Origin: Xanthoparmelia taractica
Taxonomy: Eukaryota > Ascomycota > Lecanoromycetes > Lecanorales > Parmeliaceae
Assembly (NCBI GenBank): GCA_033085395.1
Contig: JANQBS010000241.1
Location: forward strand, 1-59,243
Length of the DNA: 59,243 nt
Direction of reading: 5' to 3'
The notes beneath the pieces are model-generated. The model made no database searches. It had not been told where the DNA came from and worked only from the letters and a program-made list of their open reading frames with translations. A program made the position numbers and the translations under genes. This document shows positions 11,461 through 22,193 of this stretch, one piece after another. Position 1 is the first letter of the stretch. Each line of letters begins with the position of its first letter.

Positions 11461-13320
11461 ATGGCTACACTGCAATTCTCTGAAGGGGCCGAAACCCCCC
11501 CGTCTATTCTTGGCCGGAAAAAGCAACTATTGAACAATATCGTCGATGGAATGGCCAAGACCAGGCCGTCGGCAATATACGCAGAGATCCCCAAATCGTC
11601 ACACAGCTATGAGTATGGTTACCGGAAGGTCACCTATGGCGCACTTGCAAACGCCGTCAACGGCGTAGCTTGGCACCTGAGAGAAATGCTTGGTGAAGGT
11701 CGAGATCATCAGACAATAGCATACATCGGTCCCAACGATCTGGGATATGTGATGATGATCTTAGGTGCTGTAAAGGCCGGATATAAGGTCAGCCAACACC
11801 TTTAAGAGACCACAGCTTGCTAACATAAAATCTTTGAAGCTACTGCTCGTATCTCCACGCAATACAGCCACTGACCATGTCAGCTTATTCGATGCCACTG
11901 GGTCTCGAGCCTTGCTCACACCTCCCGCACCGCATTCGCCGATAGTGGAGGGGATTTTGAAGGCACGTTCACTGCAAGTACTTGACAGCCCTAGCCTAGA
12001 CGACTTACTCGCCAATACCTATCCCCACTACCCATTTCGGAAAAGCTTTGCGGAGGCACGAAATGAGCCTTTGGTCGTCGTCCATACCTCAGGGACGACA
12101 GGAGTACCTAAACCAATTGTCTATTCCCATGATTTCGCCGCCAGCTTTATTCAATGGGGCCAAATGGAACCACCCCCGGGATTCGAGACCCATGGCTCGC
12201 TTTGTCAGTCAAATCGCTTCTTCATCACGCTACCTTTTTTTCATGTAAGTTTTCATATCATTGTTTACCCAATACTTCCGGACCCAAGGCCCTTGATTCC
12301 AGTGGGGACCGGACCATTGATTATGGATAGGCTGGAAACCTATATGGTACTTTGTTTGATGCAATCGCCAACCAAACCATCGTAATCACGCCATTGGCGG
12401 GAGTTATACCTTCGGCTCGATCGGTCTACGATGGTCTTAAACATGTAAAAGCCGACGCATTATTCCTTGCGCCACCTTTTCTGGAACAGATCGCGAAAAG
12501 CTCTGATATGGCAGATTTCATCACAAGCAACGTTGAAACCGTAACGTATGGGGGAGGAGACGTCTCGCAATGGTCCGGCGATGCTCTTGCTTCCAAGGTT
12601 AAGCTCTTCACCTTCTACGGCTCGACTGAGACGGGCAGCTTTCCTTTGCTTCGACCATCAGAGTGGTACCCTTCGGAGGAATGGAAATACATTCACCCTC
12701 ACCCAGCAGCCGGAATTGAGTTTCGACCCTCTCTGCACGGGCATTTTGAGGCTTTCATAGTAAGAAACGCCGTGTTCGAGAACGAACAGCCAGTTTTCAA
12801 GCTATTCCCGCAGCTTCAAGAGTACCCGACTAAAGATCTGTGGGCGCCTCACCCTTCTAAAGAGGGTCTTTGGGCATATCGTGGCAGGGCAGACGACACC
12901 ATTGTTTTTAAACCAGGCTACATGTGCAATCCAATCTTCATGGAACAGCATGTATCGCAACACCCAGAAGTACGAGCCGTGTTGATGGCGGGGACAGGCA
13001 GATCTCAGCCGGTACTCGTTATTGAGCGGACAGATGATCGTTCTCTATCTCCGGTTGCGGAACAAGACCTCACCGAGCAGATTTGGCCACTCGTCGAAGA
13101 AGCCAATGGGACTTATAAAATGGGGGCCCGTGTCTCGAAGTCGCACATCCTGTACACCAACCTACAGCAGCCCATGCGCCGTGCTGGCAAAGGGACGGTA
13201 CAACGGGGCCCAACCTTGGAGCTGTACAAAGATGCACTGGATGCGCTTTATGCGCGCGAAGGTGACGCAGTTCCAGGGAACGAATTGGTTCTACCGGGCT
13301 TCGACTCTAAGGAGCACTGA
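11461..13320 (+). CDS. NRPS-like adenylation (AMP-binding) enzyme, stand-alone A domain
   Basis: Three exons (11,461-11,787; 11,840-12,244; 12,331-13,320) give 573 aa. Intron 1 (52 nt) has a GCTAAC branch site. Intron 2 starts GTAAGT. The adenylate-forming core motifs are present: HTSGTTGVPKP (about residues 191-201, phosphate loop), YGSTETG (about 340-346), GRADDT, and the C-terminal catalytic Lys in AGKGTVQR (about residue 531). The sequence resembles the A domain of fungal A-T-R NRPS-like carboxylic acid reductases, especially AVKAGYK...LLVSPRN and LELYKDALDALYA. In that family the A domain activates an aryl or keto acid as acyl-AMP. Here the reading frame stops about 30 residues after the A domain, and the following 400 bp encode no carrier (T) or reductase (R) domain. 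It is therefore either a free-standing ligase or a truncated relic. Substrate unknown. Confidence 0.85.
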
Positions 13321-13549
13321 GAGGTAGTCGAGGCTTGCCGGGCGGGGATCCAGTTCATGAAAGAGCCAGTAGCTAGATAGTGCACTCAGACTATTCTTTA
13401 TCTAGTTACGATTAATTGCTCTTGATCTTTCCAACTATGAAGTAGCTAAATAAGTAAGATCACTAAGCTAACAAGCATGCATAGAAAATTTAAATCACTC
13501 ATGACTTGGCAAATCGTTCGTCGCAGCGTGAAAGACGAAAGTGATGACT

Positions 13550-14160
13550 AGAGTGGAGATTTCACAGCTGACCGACCTGTAAACGGTCGTATGGAGTTCT
13601 GTTTATCTCTCATCAGGCTCTCAACTTCTTCCGCAGTGAGATGCGTGAGGTTCATAATATCAAGGCTCCGTGTGGGCAGGCTTCCGAACTGGGTGAATAA
13701 CCCCTTTGCAAACATCTTCGATGGCAGGAAGGGTGTATTGTTGGTTGCCGGTGCCGAGACGCTCTATAGCGTCGACCACCATTTGGCAGGCATCATTCTC
13801 CGCCGGTGCCGGAAGCGTTACACGGCTTACCCATGAGGGACCCTTTGCTTCGTGGTCGCCTTTGGTTTCGCGTTGAAGTGTACCAATAGCCGTACTCAGC
13901 ATTCGAGCCGTTGTGAATTCCCTGACCAGATGTTGAAAGGATGTTGGAGGACAAAGGTTCAGTTCGTTCAGTGTAATGGAAGATCGGGTAGAGGGATTAC
14001 CGAAGTAGTATGTGCCTCGGTTGCACTAACCAGCCCCCAGCGGTAGTAATTTACTTGATAGGGGAACCGCGGAGATGAAGCGATATTACTTCTTTTCAAA
14101 GAATTGAATTCGATTAGCCTTACTTCGATAGTGTTATACACCGTTATAGTAGATAGCATA
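13550..14160 (-). pseudogene. Decayed protein-coding remnant, unrecognised (possibly alpha/beta-hydrolase-like)
   Basis: The reverse strand reads as protein-like sequence that shifts frame several times. A segment at about 14,160-14,040 contains FPYQVNYYRWG. One at about 14,020-13,660 contains YYFGNPSTRSS, FQHLVREFTTARML, KGPSWVSRVTLPAPAEND and DAIERLGTGNQQYTLP. A further segment in another frame at about 13,720-13,550 contains TQFGSLPTRSLDIMN and LTAEEVESLMRDK. The composition looks coding, but no single frame or plausible set of introns joins the parts. I therefore treat it as a broken gene, convergent with the adenylation gene. The middle segment reminds me of fungal alpha/beta hydrolases associated with metabolite clusters, but that is weak. 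Confidence 0.4.
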
Positions 14161-14702
14161 ATGCTGTGTTCACGGAAGAACGATGTTGCTATCGCAAAAC
14201 GCGTAGCGTTAAAGAATTAGGGTAGATCTGCAGGGTTTCAATGGGTCGGCTTTACATTATGGGTCTGCGCGGTGTCCTGATGCCGAACTGCATTAGGGTT
14301 GATTGGATCATGGTTTTAGAGGACGAGGGCGTGCATGTTCGATATCTGAGGGCTTTGTATCGGAGAGTCTGTCATAAGGTGTTATATATGGCTCTTTCTG
14401 GTTATTGCATGGATGCTTCGAGCCGAAGAGATATTTACATGGACTTGTTGTGCTCTTGGTACGCGCTTGACGGTTACTATGGGCTACAATCTACGGAAGT
14501 GGAATGCTCTCAGCTCAGTCAGGGAATAAAAATTATATTATGACTATCTATCTGCTGCTGTAATCAGCCTCCACTGCATCCACAATACACGTTGATGGCA
14601 TGTATTTGTTATCAGCTTTCTCGCCGAGGGCCGCGGATCCCTCCTGCGCCGCCACGTCTCACGTCGCCCCATGGAGAGAACCCGTTCTGGCGTCAGCATT
14701 AT
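14161..14702. other. Intergenic, nothing recognised
   Basis: An ORF of 100 codons at 14,241-14,543 shows no domain, signal peptide or splice evidence. I see no other structure here. Confidence 0.4.
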
Positions 14703-15755
14703 CTAGGCCACCGGCTTACTCGTGACCCTTGCGGTTTTTGCGGAAGATGGGGTCGGTGAGGCCGTCGTGTGATGAGTTGAAGTTATGTGGTTGGTGGTGG
14801 TTATATGATGAGTCGAGGTCACGAGGTGAGTCGAGGTATCGTGATGCGTCGACGTTGTTGTCACGTGGTGGGTTGTTGTCTCGTGGTGAGTCGTCGTCTC
14901 GTGGTGCGTCACCGTACTGGCATGCGAAGTCGCGGGCGACGTCTTGGCGACGGCCTTGTACGTTCCTACGGCCGCCGACCCGGTGCGGATCGTTGTAGTG
15001 GTTTTGGGCTTCGCGGTAGATTGACTGGAGCTCTTTGGGGGTTGGGGCGCGGCGGAAACCACGGCCACATGAGGTGGGGACATAGAACTGGATGTTCGCG
15101 TGGTTGTTTTGAGGGTCGACGGGCTCGTTTTTGCTGTTACGGTCGTTGTGGTTTTGGTTGTAGAGGGGGTGGATGTTTTGAGGTTCGAGGGGCTCGTTTT
15201 TGCAGTGACGGTCGTTGTGGTTTTAGTTGTAGTGACGATCTGGGGGGTAGACGAGCTTGAGGTTTTTCGGGCGGCGCTGGTTGCTGAGCTACTTGTGGTT
15301 CTGGTAACGCTGGATACGGAAGGAGAGGATAGAGTAGATGACGAGGTAGATGAACTGCTCGACGCAGTAGAAGATGAGCTAATTACCGGCACGCTGCTCA
15401 GGAAGCTACTCGACTGAGTAGAAGAAGAGCTGGATACCGGTACGCTGCTCAGGGAGCCACTTGATAGAGTAGAAGAAGAGCTGGATACCGATACGCTGCT
15501 CACGAAGCTAGTTGGTAGAGTAGAAGAAGAGCTCGGCACCGGCACGCTGCTCACCAAGCTAGTCGTGATGGATGTACTGCCGGATACTGTAGAAGGTGAA
15601 ACGATGGATGAGATAGCGGATGACGACAGTGTAGAAGAACTGTCAGACGCAGAGCTTGAGATTGATGTGATGGATATAGGGTCCGCACAGGTGGGAGCCG
15701 CAATCGCTAGCCCGCAGGCAAGGACGGCTATGGAACTTTTGCGACCTGTCTGCAT
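14703..15755 (-). CDS. Secreted mucin-like Ser/Thr-rich cell-surface protein
   Basis: Single exon, 350 aa. A signal peptide is evident (basic MQTGRK, hydrophobic SIAVLACGLAIAAPTCA, cleavage near residue 24). The mature protein is almost entirely Ser/Thr with three repeat regions. First come 17-residue units ending in SSVPVSSSSST-type sequence (about residues 60-125). Next come two copies of TTTKTTTTVTAKTSPS (about 175-215). Last is a His-rich block of THHxTT units (about 285-340). This layout is typical of heavily O-mannosylated fungal wall or secreted mucins and adhesins. No hydrophobic GPI-attachment tail is present (it ends TSKPVA), so it is probably secreted or wall-trapped rather than GPI-anchored. 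Antisense ORFs of 157 and 105 codons across it are shadows of its repeats. The next gene in the same direction is a mannosyltransferase, which may be coincidental. Confidence 0.8.
   Translation of the reverse strand: MQTGRKSSIAVLACGLAIAAPTCADPISITSISSSASDSSSTLSSSAISSIVSPSTVSGSTSITTSLVSSVPVPSSSSTLPTSFVSSVSVSSSSSTLSSGSLSSVPVSSSSSTQSSSFLSSVPVISSSSTASSSSSTSSSTLSSPSVSSVTRTTSSSATSAARKTSSSSTPQIVTTTKTTTTVTAKTSPSNLKTSTPSTTKTTTTVTAKTSPSTLKTTTRTSSSMSPPHVAVVSAAPQPPKSSSQSTAKPKTTTTIRTGSAAVGTYKAVAKTSPATSHASTVTHHETTTHHETTTHHVTTTSTHHDTSTHLVTSTHHITTTNHITSTHHTTASPTPSSAKTARVTSKPVA
15385..15588 (-). repeat. 51-bp coding minisatellite in the mucin gene
   Basis: Four in-frame 51-bp units start at 15,385, 15,436, 15,487 and 15,538, each containing CACGCTGCTCA or a close variant on the plus strand. 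Each encodes a 17-residue Ser-rich unit. Such in-frame repeats in fungal surface proteins often vary in copy number between strains. Confidence 0.75.
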
Positions 15756-17485
15756 GGTGACTGGCGACCGGATTTGCGTTCAACGAGAGAGTATTCCGGG
15801 TTGAGACGGCGATTTCGGGCACACAGGGGAATAGAGAAGTAAAGGGATGAGGACCAGCTGTGCGAGGACTGTGGGCGGGTGAGGGGTATATGTAGACAGA
15901 AATGCTGTACCACGAATTCTCTACTGTGTATGTAGAAGGCTCGCACAGTCGTCCACCGTGATACAGCATAGGGAGATGCAAGCCATCTATATCTTGTATT
16001 GTTATTCAGGGTTTATGGCGCCTTTGACTATTTCGGAAGCCTAAATAGAATAACCCTGCAATGTCAAATACTCCGAATTACATGCAATGTTACTGTGCAG
16101 GACGAAATACTCTTCAGGTCGGATATGAGGTACCCCGCAGTGTTATGGTTGATGTATCATAATATGCATGTCAACCGTTCGATCTGTCAGTCATGGTTTT
16201 TGCCGCTTCGTGGATGTGTATACGGTTAAACCCTTGAAATCGAGTGAACGTCGGCGTTGGCGAATTCCTTGATTTGTGTCCCTCCAACCTCCATTTTCCT
16301 TGTCAGAGAGACAGACAAGCCTTTATCAAGTGACTTTCGAACGGACATGGAGCAAGCCAGAAGGGTCTTATTGCTGGATCTGACTTTGGGTAGAGTGTAT
16401 GGTGGCAATTGCTGGAGAAGGATGCTGATGCCGTCCGTTTCTATCCGTATATGTTTCTATCCGTATATGTCATGCTCAAAGCGTTAGAGAGGATGGGAAA
16501 TTCCTGCTCTGCGGGGAAGACAGAAGAAAACTATCTGCAAGTGCTGGCTTGCTATCCAAGACAGCAGAAGGCAGAATTCTAGACACTGGGTAAAGGTACG
16601 GAGGTTGGCGTCGAAAGTCCTGCACATGCCAAGGCTCCTGCGCCAAGATCTCGGATAACGCCCCACCTGAGGGTTACCTAAGGTAGGCAATGCGCTTATA
16701 TCTGAGTTCGGGCACCTAGAGATCCCCTATTCTAGGGGCATCTTCCGAGGATAGGGCCAGGGCGAGTACTAGCGTTGTGCAGGACTTTCGACGCCAACCT
16801 CCGTAGGGTAGTGAAAGAGATGGAAAAGAGACAAGCAAATCAGTCAAGAACTTTGAGGACCTCGAATCGCCAAATCATGCTCCTGACTAGGAAGCTTCTT
16901 CTCTTTGACGTTTTCGGAACCGTGGGGTCTGTTGCGGGCGACAGCGGGTGGCGGGGGCTGAAGTTTCGCGGGGGCTTTTGGGGCGTTCTGAGGTTGATTT
17001 TTGGCTTGAAGATTCCAAGGTTCGCAACCATGATCAAGCTGTTACATACTGATGTATTAGGTGCAGAACTTGTGTGAAAAGGGTGTATCTGTCAAGGACT
17101 GTAAGTCGAGGTTCAGCACGGTGGGTCTTTTATGGAGGCTGAACGTTGATTTTGATCTCACTCATGTCCCACTAGCGAGATTGTGTCAGTCGTTCTTGAC
17201 CTTCAGTGTTCACGCACGCTTTATGTTTCTCTGTAGCCGAGTCGTGTTGGGTTCCGGCAGAAGGCTCACGGCTACATTGCTAGGTCTGAGTTCACTGGAC
17301 AGTAATCGTACTCGGGCGGTAGGTACTCGTCCAAGGGCACTTAGGTTGCCGTAGAACTGGAGGGGTTGCGGGAGCCTTTGAAGAGATGCGACGAGGTAGA
17401 TGGTGTTAAAACGCACCATGGTGTTTGAAAGTGTGGTTATACCCTGCAATTACAAGTTGCGTATTGATCGATAATCTACTACCCT
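15756..17485. other. Intergenic, no gene recognised; holds a 29-bp inverted repeat
   Basis: No supported gene. A 100-codon ORF at 16,775-17,077 includes KLLLFDVFGTVG, which resembles the first motif of haloacid dehalogenases. Nothing else of that family follows, so I treat it as chance or a tiny relic. The inverted repeat at 16,597-16,805 is listed separately. Confidence 0.45.
16597..16805. repeat. Perfect 29-bp inverted repeat with a 151-bp spacer
   Basis: The 29 bases at 16,597-16,625 (beginning TACGGAGGTTGGCG) recur as the exact reverse complement at 16,777-16,805. Identity stops abruptly at both ends. The arms could fold into a stem around a 151-bp loop. A small foldback or MITE-like element, or duplication with inversion, would explain it. 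There is no ORF in the loop. Confidence 0.8.
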
Positions 17486-19242
17486 TTACGACGATTGCCC
17501 AGCTTTGAACATCTTGTCCACCGCCTTCGCCTCGTCAACCAACCCCTGCGCCACCGCCTCCAGACCCGCGTCCTTTACCGACTTCATCTTCTCCTTGTTT
17601 CTCCCCATACAAAAGGTATGATCGTGGATGAACCTCCACCCGCCCACCGGCTGCTCGTGGCTACCTCCGGGTATGTAGTGAGTCAGATTCACGTACTGCT
17701 TGTTGTCTGCGTTCGTCTTGTCTTCCAGGAGGCCAGAATTGAACCAAAACGGGCGTCCCTCCCGGTCGGTCTGTAGCGGCTGCGGGCTGCAGATTTCAGG
17801 CACTTCTTCTGCGTTTGCGGAGATGGGACCGATGATGCCAGCGTAGGTGGGGTGGAAGGCGTAGGGGATGCCGGCTAGTTCGGCGGCGAGCCAGAATGTC
17901 TCCTTGTCACCTAGGGCATACATGTTAGCATTCTGGTGTATCGCGCATAGCTCTAGTAGTTAGCTATAAGATACGTACCGGCGACGTGGCCGTAGAGCTG
18001 TGCCCGCACGTGCTGCGAGTTCATATATGTTGTGAACAACAGGCTCATGAAAGCGTTAGGCATGGCTTTGTTGAAGTACACCACACCAGACTCCTGTTGA
18101 TGCTCCAAGTCTTGCTGCCAATACATGCTCGAATTGAGCGTTGCACTCGGCGTTCGGCCACCCTCTTTCAAGAGGTCTTTTACCCAGTCCGTTGTTTTCC
18201 GGCCATTGTAAGCCCGGTCATGGAAGAAGAGAGTTCCGGTCTCCTTCAGGCCCTCATCCTTCTCGAGCCATTCATCCGGGCGTTGCATGAAGATCGTGTC
18301 TGCATCAATGATGATTATTTTTTCAAAGCTACTGGCGAGCGCAGCGAAAGGCTTCATCGCGTATCCGCCAGAGCGTAGTCCTGCGACTTCTTCGTCATAG
18401 TAATCGAGAATGTTGATCAATTCGAGCTTTGAGTCGAGCGCTCGCATCTGTCGGCGCTTGTTTCCTGGCAGGTCGTTCTCTCCGGCATACGCAACTTGGA
18501 TTGGCAGATCGGTTTTGACCACTTTTCTAAGCGTTCGTATGGCATGCGCTGCAAGCACCATGTTTCCTTGGCCGGCAGTCAGCACTATGCCAGTCGTATG
18601 GTTCTTGGCCTCCCATGGAACATAGGTAAATCTAGAGGGTTTCCACCAGCCAAAGTACCGTTCGCGCAAGTCAAGGAAGGGCCTCCTATCGATGGAAGTG
18701 TCCGCAAGGATGGCTTGAAGCAGGTGAGCGAAAGTCGCTATATGCTTGGCCATGCTGAATAGATTGGGTCCTTCGATCTTGGAAATTGTTGTGCTGTTCA
18801 CAGCGTACTGTAATTTGATAGTGGCATCATGTGCAACCTGGGCTGCCTTTGACGGAATTTCCGGCGCTGGCATAGCTCCAATTGCTGGCTTCGTACTCTT
18901 GTGCTCGTCTACCTGGGCTGCTTGTTGTGAAGTTTGCGGAGCTTGCAAAGTATCCTTCTCCGACGGTGCCTGTAGGGTCCAGAGTAAATATTGCTGATAC
19001 CGACCGGAAAACTCAGCCCCAGGGGGGCATTCATTCATGAATGAACCGAGGCTTGTTAGATGGGTAGCAGAGTAGAACACAATAGTGAGAACAAAGCAGC
19101 AGACTCCAATGACGATGCTGCCGTTCTTTGACCATGGCATGCGAGATAATCCAGCATTGGCCACTGAGGCAGTCCGACCCATCTTGAGCAGGACCGAAAA
19201 TTGTGATCTTCGTCTAAATCTCAAATACCAATTGGACAACAA
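17486..19242 (-). CDS. MNN1-type alpha-mannosyltransferase (GT71 family)
   Basis: Two exons (19,242-17,979 and 17,910-17,486) with a 68-nt intron (GTACGT...GCTAAC...CTAG) give 562 aa. It is a type II Golgi glycosyltransferase layout: short cytosolic N-terminus, one membrane anchor at about residues 41-62 (SIVIGVCCFVLTIVFYSA), a stem rich in Gln/Ala/Pro, then the catalytic domain. The domain carries the metal-binding DAD motif in IIIIDADTIF (about 311-318) and GDKETFWLAAEL after the splice junction, both hallmarks of the MNN1/GT71 family. The family adds mannose (typically alpha-1,3) to protein-linked mannans using GDP-mannose. The splice falls inside the GDKETF motif, which confirms the model. 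A second Met at residue 21 (19,182) is an alternative start. Confidence 0.9.
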
Positions 19243-20602
19243 CGATTGATCAGACAGCCGGCATCTTCAGCACTAATGGAAACAGTGCGACGGCAAGGCA
19301 GAAGGGCGTTTGAGAAGCCTGAGAAGGAAGCTTTTCGATTTCGAATATCCCGTAGACGACATTGTTCTGGATTTCTGAGAGCTGATACTTTCTGACAAGG
19401 CAATGCCAGATAGTGGGAGGGCTTTGAATGGACGGAGATGCTGCAGCAGTGTCCAGGGACGATGCTTTGCCGGATCTAACCGAGTGTGAGAGCATATGCG
19501 AAAATATCTGGAAAATCAGTCTTATGAAATGTTAGCCACCCACCGAGCATAAAAAGACGAAAAGGCTATGTCAGAGTTTCTGCCCGATTTCGAGGGGTTT
19601 AGAGCAATAATTCTGGGCGGTATTTGTGGGGAGTAAGATGCAAGCCACGACGCCAACACCAGAGGCGAAAAACCTAAGGGAGTGCGCGGCGACGGAAAAA
19701 GGAGCTTTCGGGGCACTTTCATGTTGCTGAGGGTGTACATAGGACCTCGTACCCAAATGCAATGGAGGTAAATCCAGGCATTACTGCAACATTGACTGGC
19801 CGAGCACGGACTTCATCCAGTAGTTGTTGCCTTGTTGAGAGCTCGTAAAATCTCGGCTCGCTCCCTTTAGATGCATCCCAAGGTGTGGTCGAGCAATGTC
19901 CATGGGTTGCTTTTGATAAGGCGTTGGCATGGACGCTTGAGCTAAGACTCCGGTACCCCATCTTATCGTGCTGACTTCAGGACGCCAGTCTCAGCAACAC
20001 ACCTATTGCTATCTGCTACGCAATGCTTGTTTAAGCGCATTGAGTGGCTCGACATTATGAGCAAATTCCGAATAATGCTTTGGGCATGCTATTACGCTGC
20101 TGGAGGAACGTCTGAACATGTGCTTTGCAGGGGGAGCAGAGGGCCCCGATAGAAGGCACCCATTATCGATGGGGGGTCTATCAGGGACTGTGAGTCTGAG
20201 GCTAGCAAACATGAACTGCATTGGCGGACAGGTGCTTGAAGGACGTGATGAATGTCAAACCTCGAGAAGCACTGGTCTTGGGTTGCTGAGCTATACTCAT
20301 GATTCATCGCAGGGCTTAAAGAACAGGGCTATAAGAGATTCGATATGCATACTGCAAGTTTGTTGAGCCTATAAATGTAGATATAGAGACACTTTGAGAG
20401 AGGAGATGGGTTTGTTTGCCTTTTAACAAGTAGAGGGTCATGCCAAGGGATTAGATAATCAATTGCTAAAGATCAGCCAATCAAACCGGTACAATTACAT
20501 CACTTGGCATCACCCCCACACCTTTTACCTTTTTCAGGGTCTTTCTTGGTCCAAATCCTGTTCCTGCCAAGCTGCCAAGTTTTCAATATCAATGTCTGAA
20601 TC
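19243..20602. other. Intergenic, nothing recognised
   Basis: Many short overlapping ORFs on both strands, none longer than about 82 codons and none with a recognisable domain. The part next to 19,242 must contain the mannosyltransferase promoter; I see no clear TATA box. Confidence 0.4.
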
Positions 20603-20744
20603 CGTTATATTTATATTTACTTGAATTCTTTCTTCATTCTCTCCTCCTCCTCCTCAACTATCCATCACTTCCCTCTACTACAACAGCAACAACCATACAC
20701 TCAAATAACAAACAAAAATTCCCTAATCATCAACCACTTTCAAA
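20603..20744 (+). promoter_or_regulatory. TATA-like and pyrimidine-rich promoter of the CipC-like gene
   Basis: A TATA-like stretch (TTATATTTATATTTA, about 20,605-20,619) is followed by a CT-rich run at about 20,626-20,680. An A-rich leader then leads to CAAAATG at 20,745. CT-rich tracts before the start site are typical of strongly expressed fungal genes. Confidence 0.5.
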
Positions 20745-21366
20745 ATGTTCTGGGGTAAGCCATCATCACACCCTCCACCTATCCTGACTTTCACCTCACA
20801 CAAACTTCAGACGACGCCTCCCAAGCTCACCAAGATGTCTACGGACAAGACGGCCCTCAACCTGACAATCAAGGCAGTTTCGCCCACGAGGCCCTCGCTG
20901 GTGCCGCAGGCTTCGAAGCTATGAGGAAATACCAGCAGCATGAGGAAGCTAACGGTAGATTGTCCCACCCTACCCTCAAAACCCCCCCTTTTTCTCCTGC
21001 CTGCTTCTCATAAACCTAGACCTTGATATGACTGCTGACACACGTTATTCAACCGCAGGTGTCGCCGAAAACCACACCATGGCCAAAGATATCCTTGCCG
21101 GTCTCGCTGGCGCTGAAGCCGACAAGCTTGTCGAGACCAAAGGCGAGGACTTTTACGACCGTGAAAAGATGAAGCGTGATGCACAGGAGAATGCATCCAA
21201 CTATTACGATCAGCAATACCAGGGCGGTGGTGGCTCTGGTTACCGAGGTAATCAGGGCGGTGACTCTGGCTACGGCGGAAACCAGGGCGGTGATTCTGGT
21301 TATGGCGGAAACCAGGGCGGTGATTCTGGCTATGGTGGAAACCAGGGTGGCGACTCGGGATACTAG
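20745..21366 (+). CDS. cipC: CipC-like protein (DUF3759) with glycine-rich repeat tail
   Basis: Three exons (20,745-20,754; 20,811-20,954; 21,059-21,366) encode 153 aa. The first exon holds only ten bases (Met-Phe-Trp plus one base), followed by GTAAGC. Splicing gives MFWDDASQAHQDVYG, then SFAHEALAGAAGFEAMRKY, then AKDILAGLAGAEADKLVETKG, then DREKMKRDA. This is the order of conserved blocks in CipC (concanamycin-induced protein C) and its relatives: FxHELIAGAA, A(K)EILAGxxGAEVDKLxETKG, D-x-E-K. CipC-like proteins are small, abundant and stress- or secondary-metabolite-responsive, of unknown biochemical role. The unusual part is a C-terminal tail of four 10-residue repeats, GGNQGGDSGY, which ordinary family members lack as far as I recall. 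Confidence 0.85.
21244..21363 (+). repeat. 30-bp coding repeat, four units, in the CipC-like gene
   Basis: Four perfect-length 30-bp units (starts 21,244, 21,274, 21,304, 21,334) encode RGNQGGDSGY once and GGNQGGDSGY three times, then the stop codon. Differences between units are mostly synonymous third positions. The unit therefore seems to be maintained at protein level or was recently duplicated. Confidence 0.85.
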
Positions 21367-22193
21367 TGTGTTTGATGAGCGCATGCATAGCGGGAATGCC
21401 TGGAAATGATAACGCGATCTTGTAGGTAGATACTTTTCAGCCAGCTGCTGTTGAGCGCTACCTCAATTGATCCATTATGAACCTCTACTCTCTGCGCAAG
21501 TGATCCAACCACATTCACCGTCATCCGCCTTTAAAGCTAAGCTCTCTATTCACATTGCTGCTTTCTCACCTTCAATCCCCCGTTCCGCAAGACGACCATG
21601 TCTGTTTCTACCCGTCAGTCTCCTACGTCTAGTTCTAGTCTCATGCTAAGTGGGGATCTAGGTTTCTATCTCCATCGAGCTCTTCAGCCCAGGCTTTTAT
21701 AGACCCCACTTTGCCGTTTCGAAGTTGCGCTTCGCTGTTGCTTATGTCCAAGTCGCTGGCGTCCCTTCACTCGGTGCATAAACGATTACTGGGGCTCATG
21801 AGTCTTCGCTACGTCAGGATCCGGCCAAGGAGGTGTCCGAAGTTAATCAGCATCACCCCAAAAACGAGGGGCAACGTTTCAACAACAGCTTCCATGACGC
21901 TTGTTGCCGCCTAGTACGAAGCCATCATGAGTACCGTAGGTGAAAGACTGACGCCGGCCAATGCCAAGATATATATTCCACGTTTTTATCCTGGTCACAG
22001 AAACTCATTTAATGCATATACTTTGCGCGCCCTACAGGCTTGTAGTTATATTGCATTTTTTTGCGAAACTATTCGAATAAAAACCTTCCTCAGTTGAATC
22101 CCCTTTGTTTCTCTCCTCCTTGTTCCGACACCAAATATAAATTAACATAGCAATCAGAATTTGAGCGAGCCTGCATCTACTTCCTTACCTGCC
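21367..22193. other. Intergenic, possible short spliced ORF not resolved
   Basis: At 21,598 ATGTCTGTTTCTACC precedes GTCAGT and, 50 bp later, GCTAAG...TCTAG, which looks like a small intron. The downstream frames close quickly, so I do not call a gene. The rest is 3' flank of the CipC-like gene and 5' flank of the next gene. Confidence 0.3.

Noticed and set aside
14787..15417. Antisense ORFs of 157 and 105 codons across the mucin-like gene
   Set aside because: They are shadows of the Ser/Thr repeats (Val/Arg/Gly-rich low-complexity sequence), with no signal peptide or domain. The opposite frame has a clear signal peptide and organised repeats.
16775..17077. ORF with a haloacid-dehalogenase-like LLLFDVFGTVG motif
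   Set aside because: Only the first short motif is present and nothing else of the family follows; chance resemblance is more likely.
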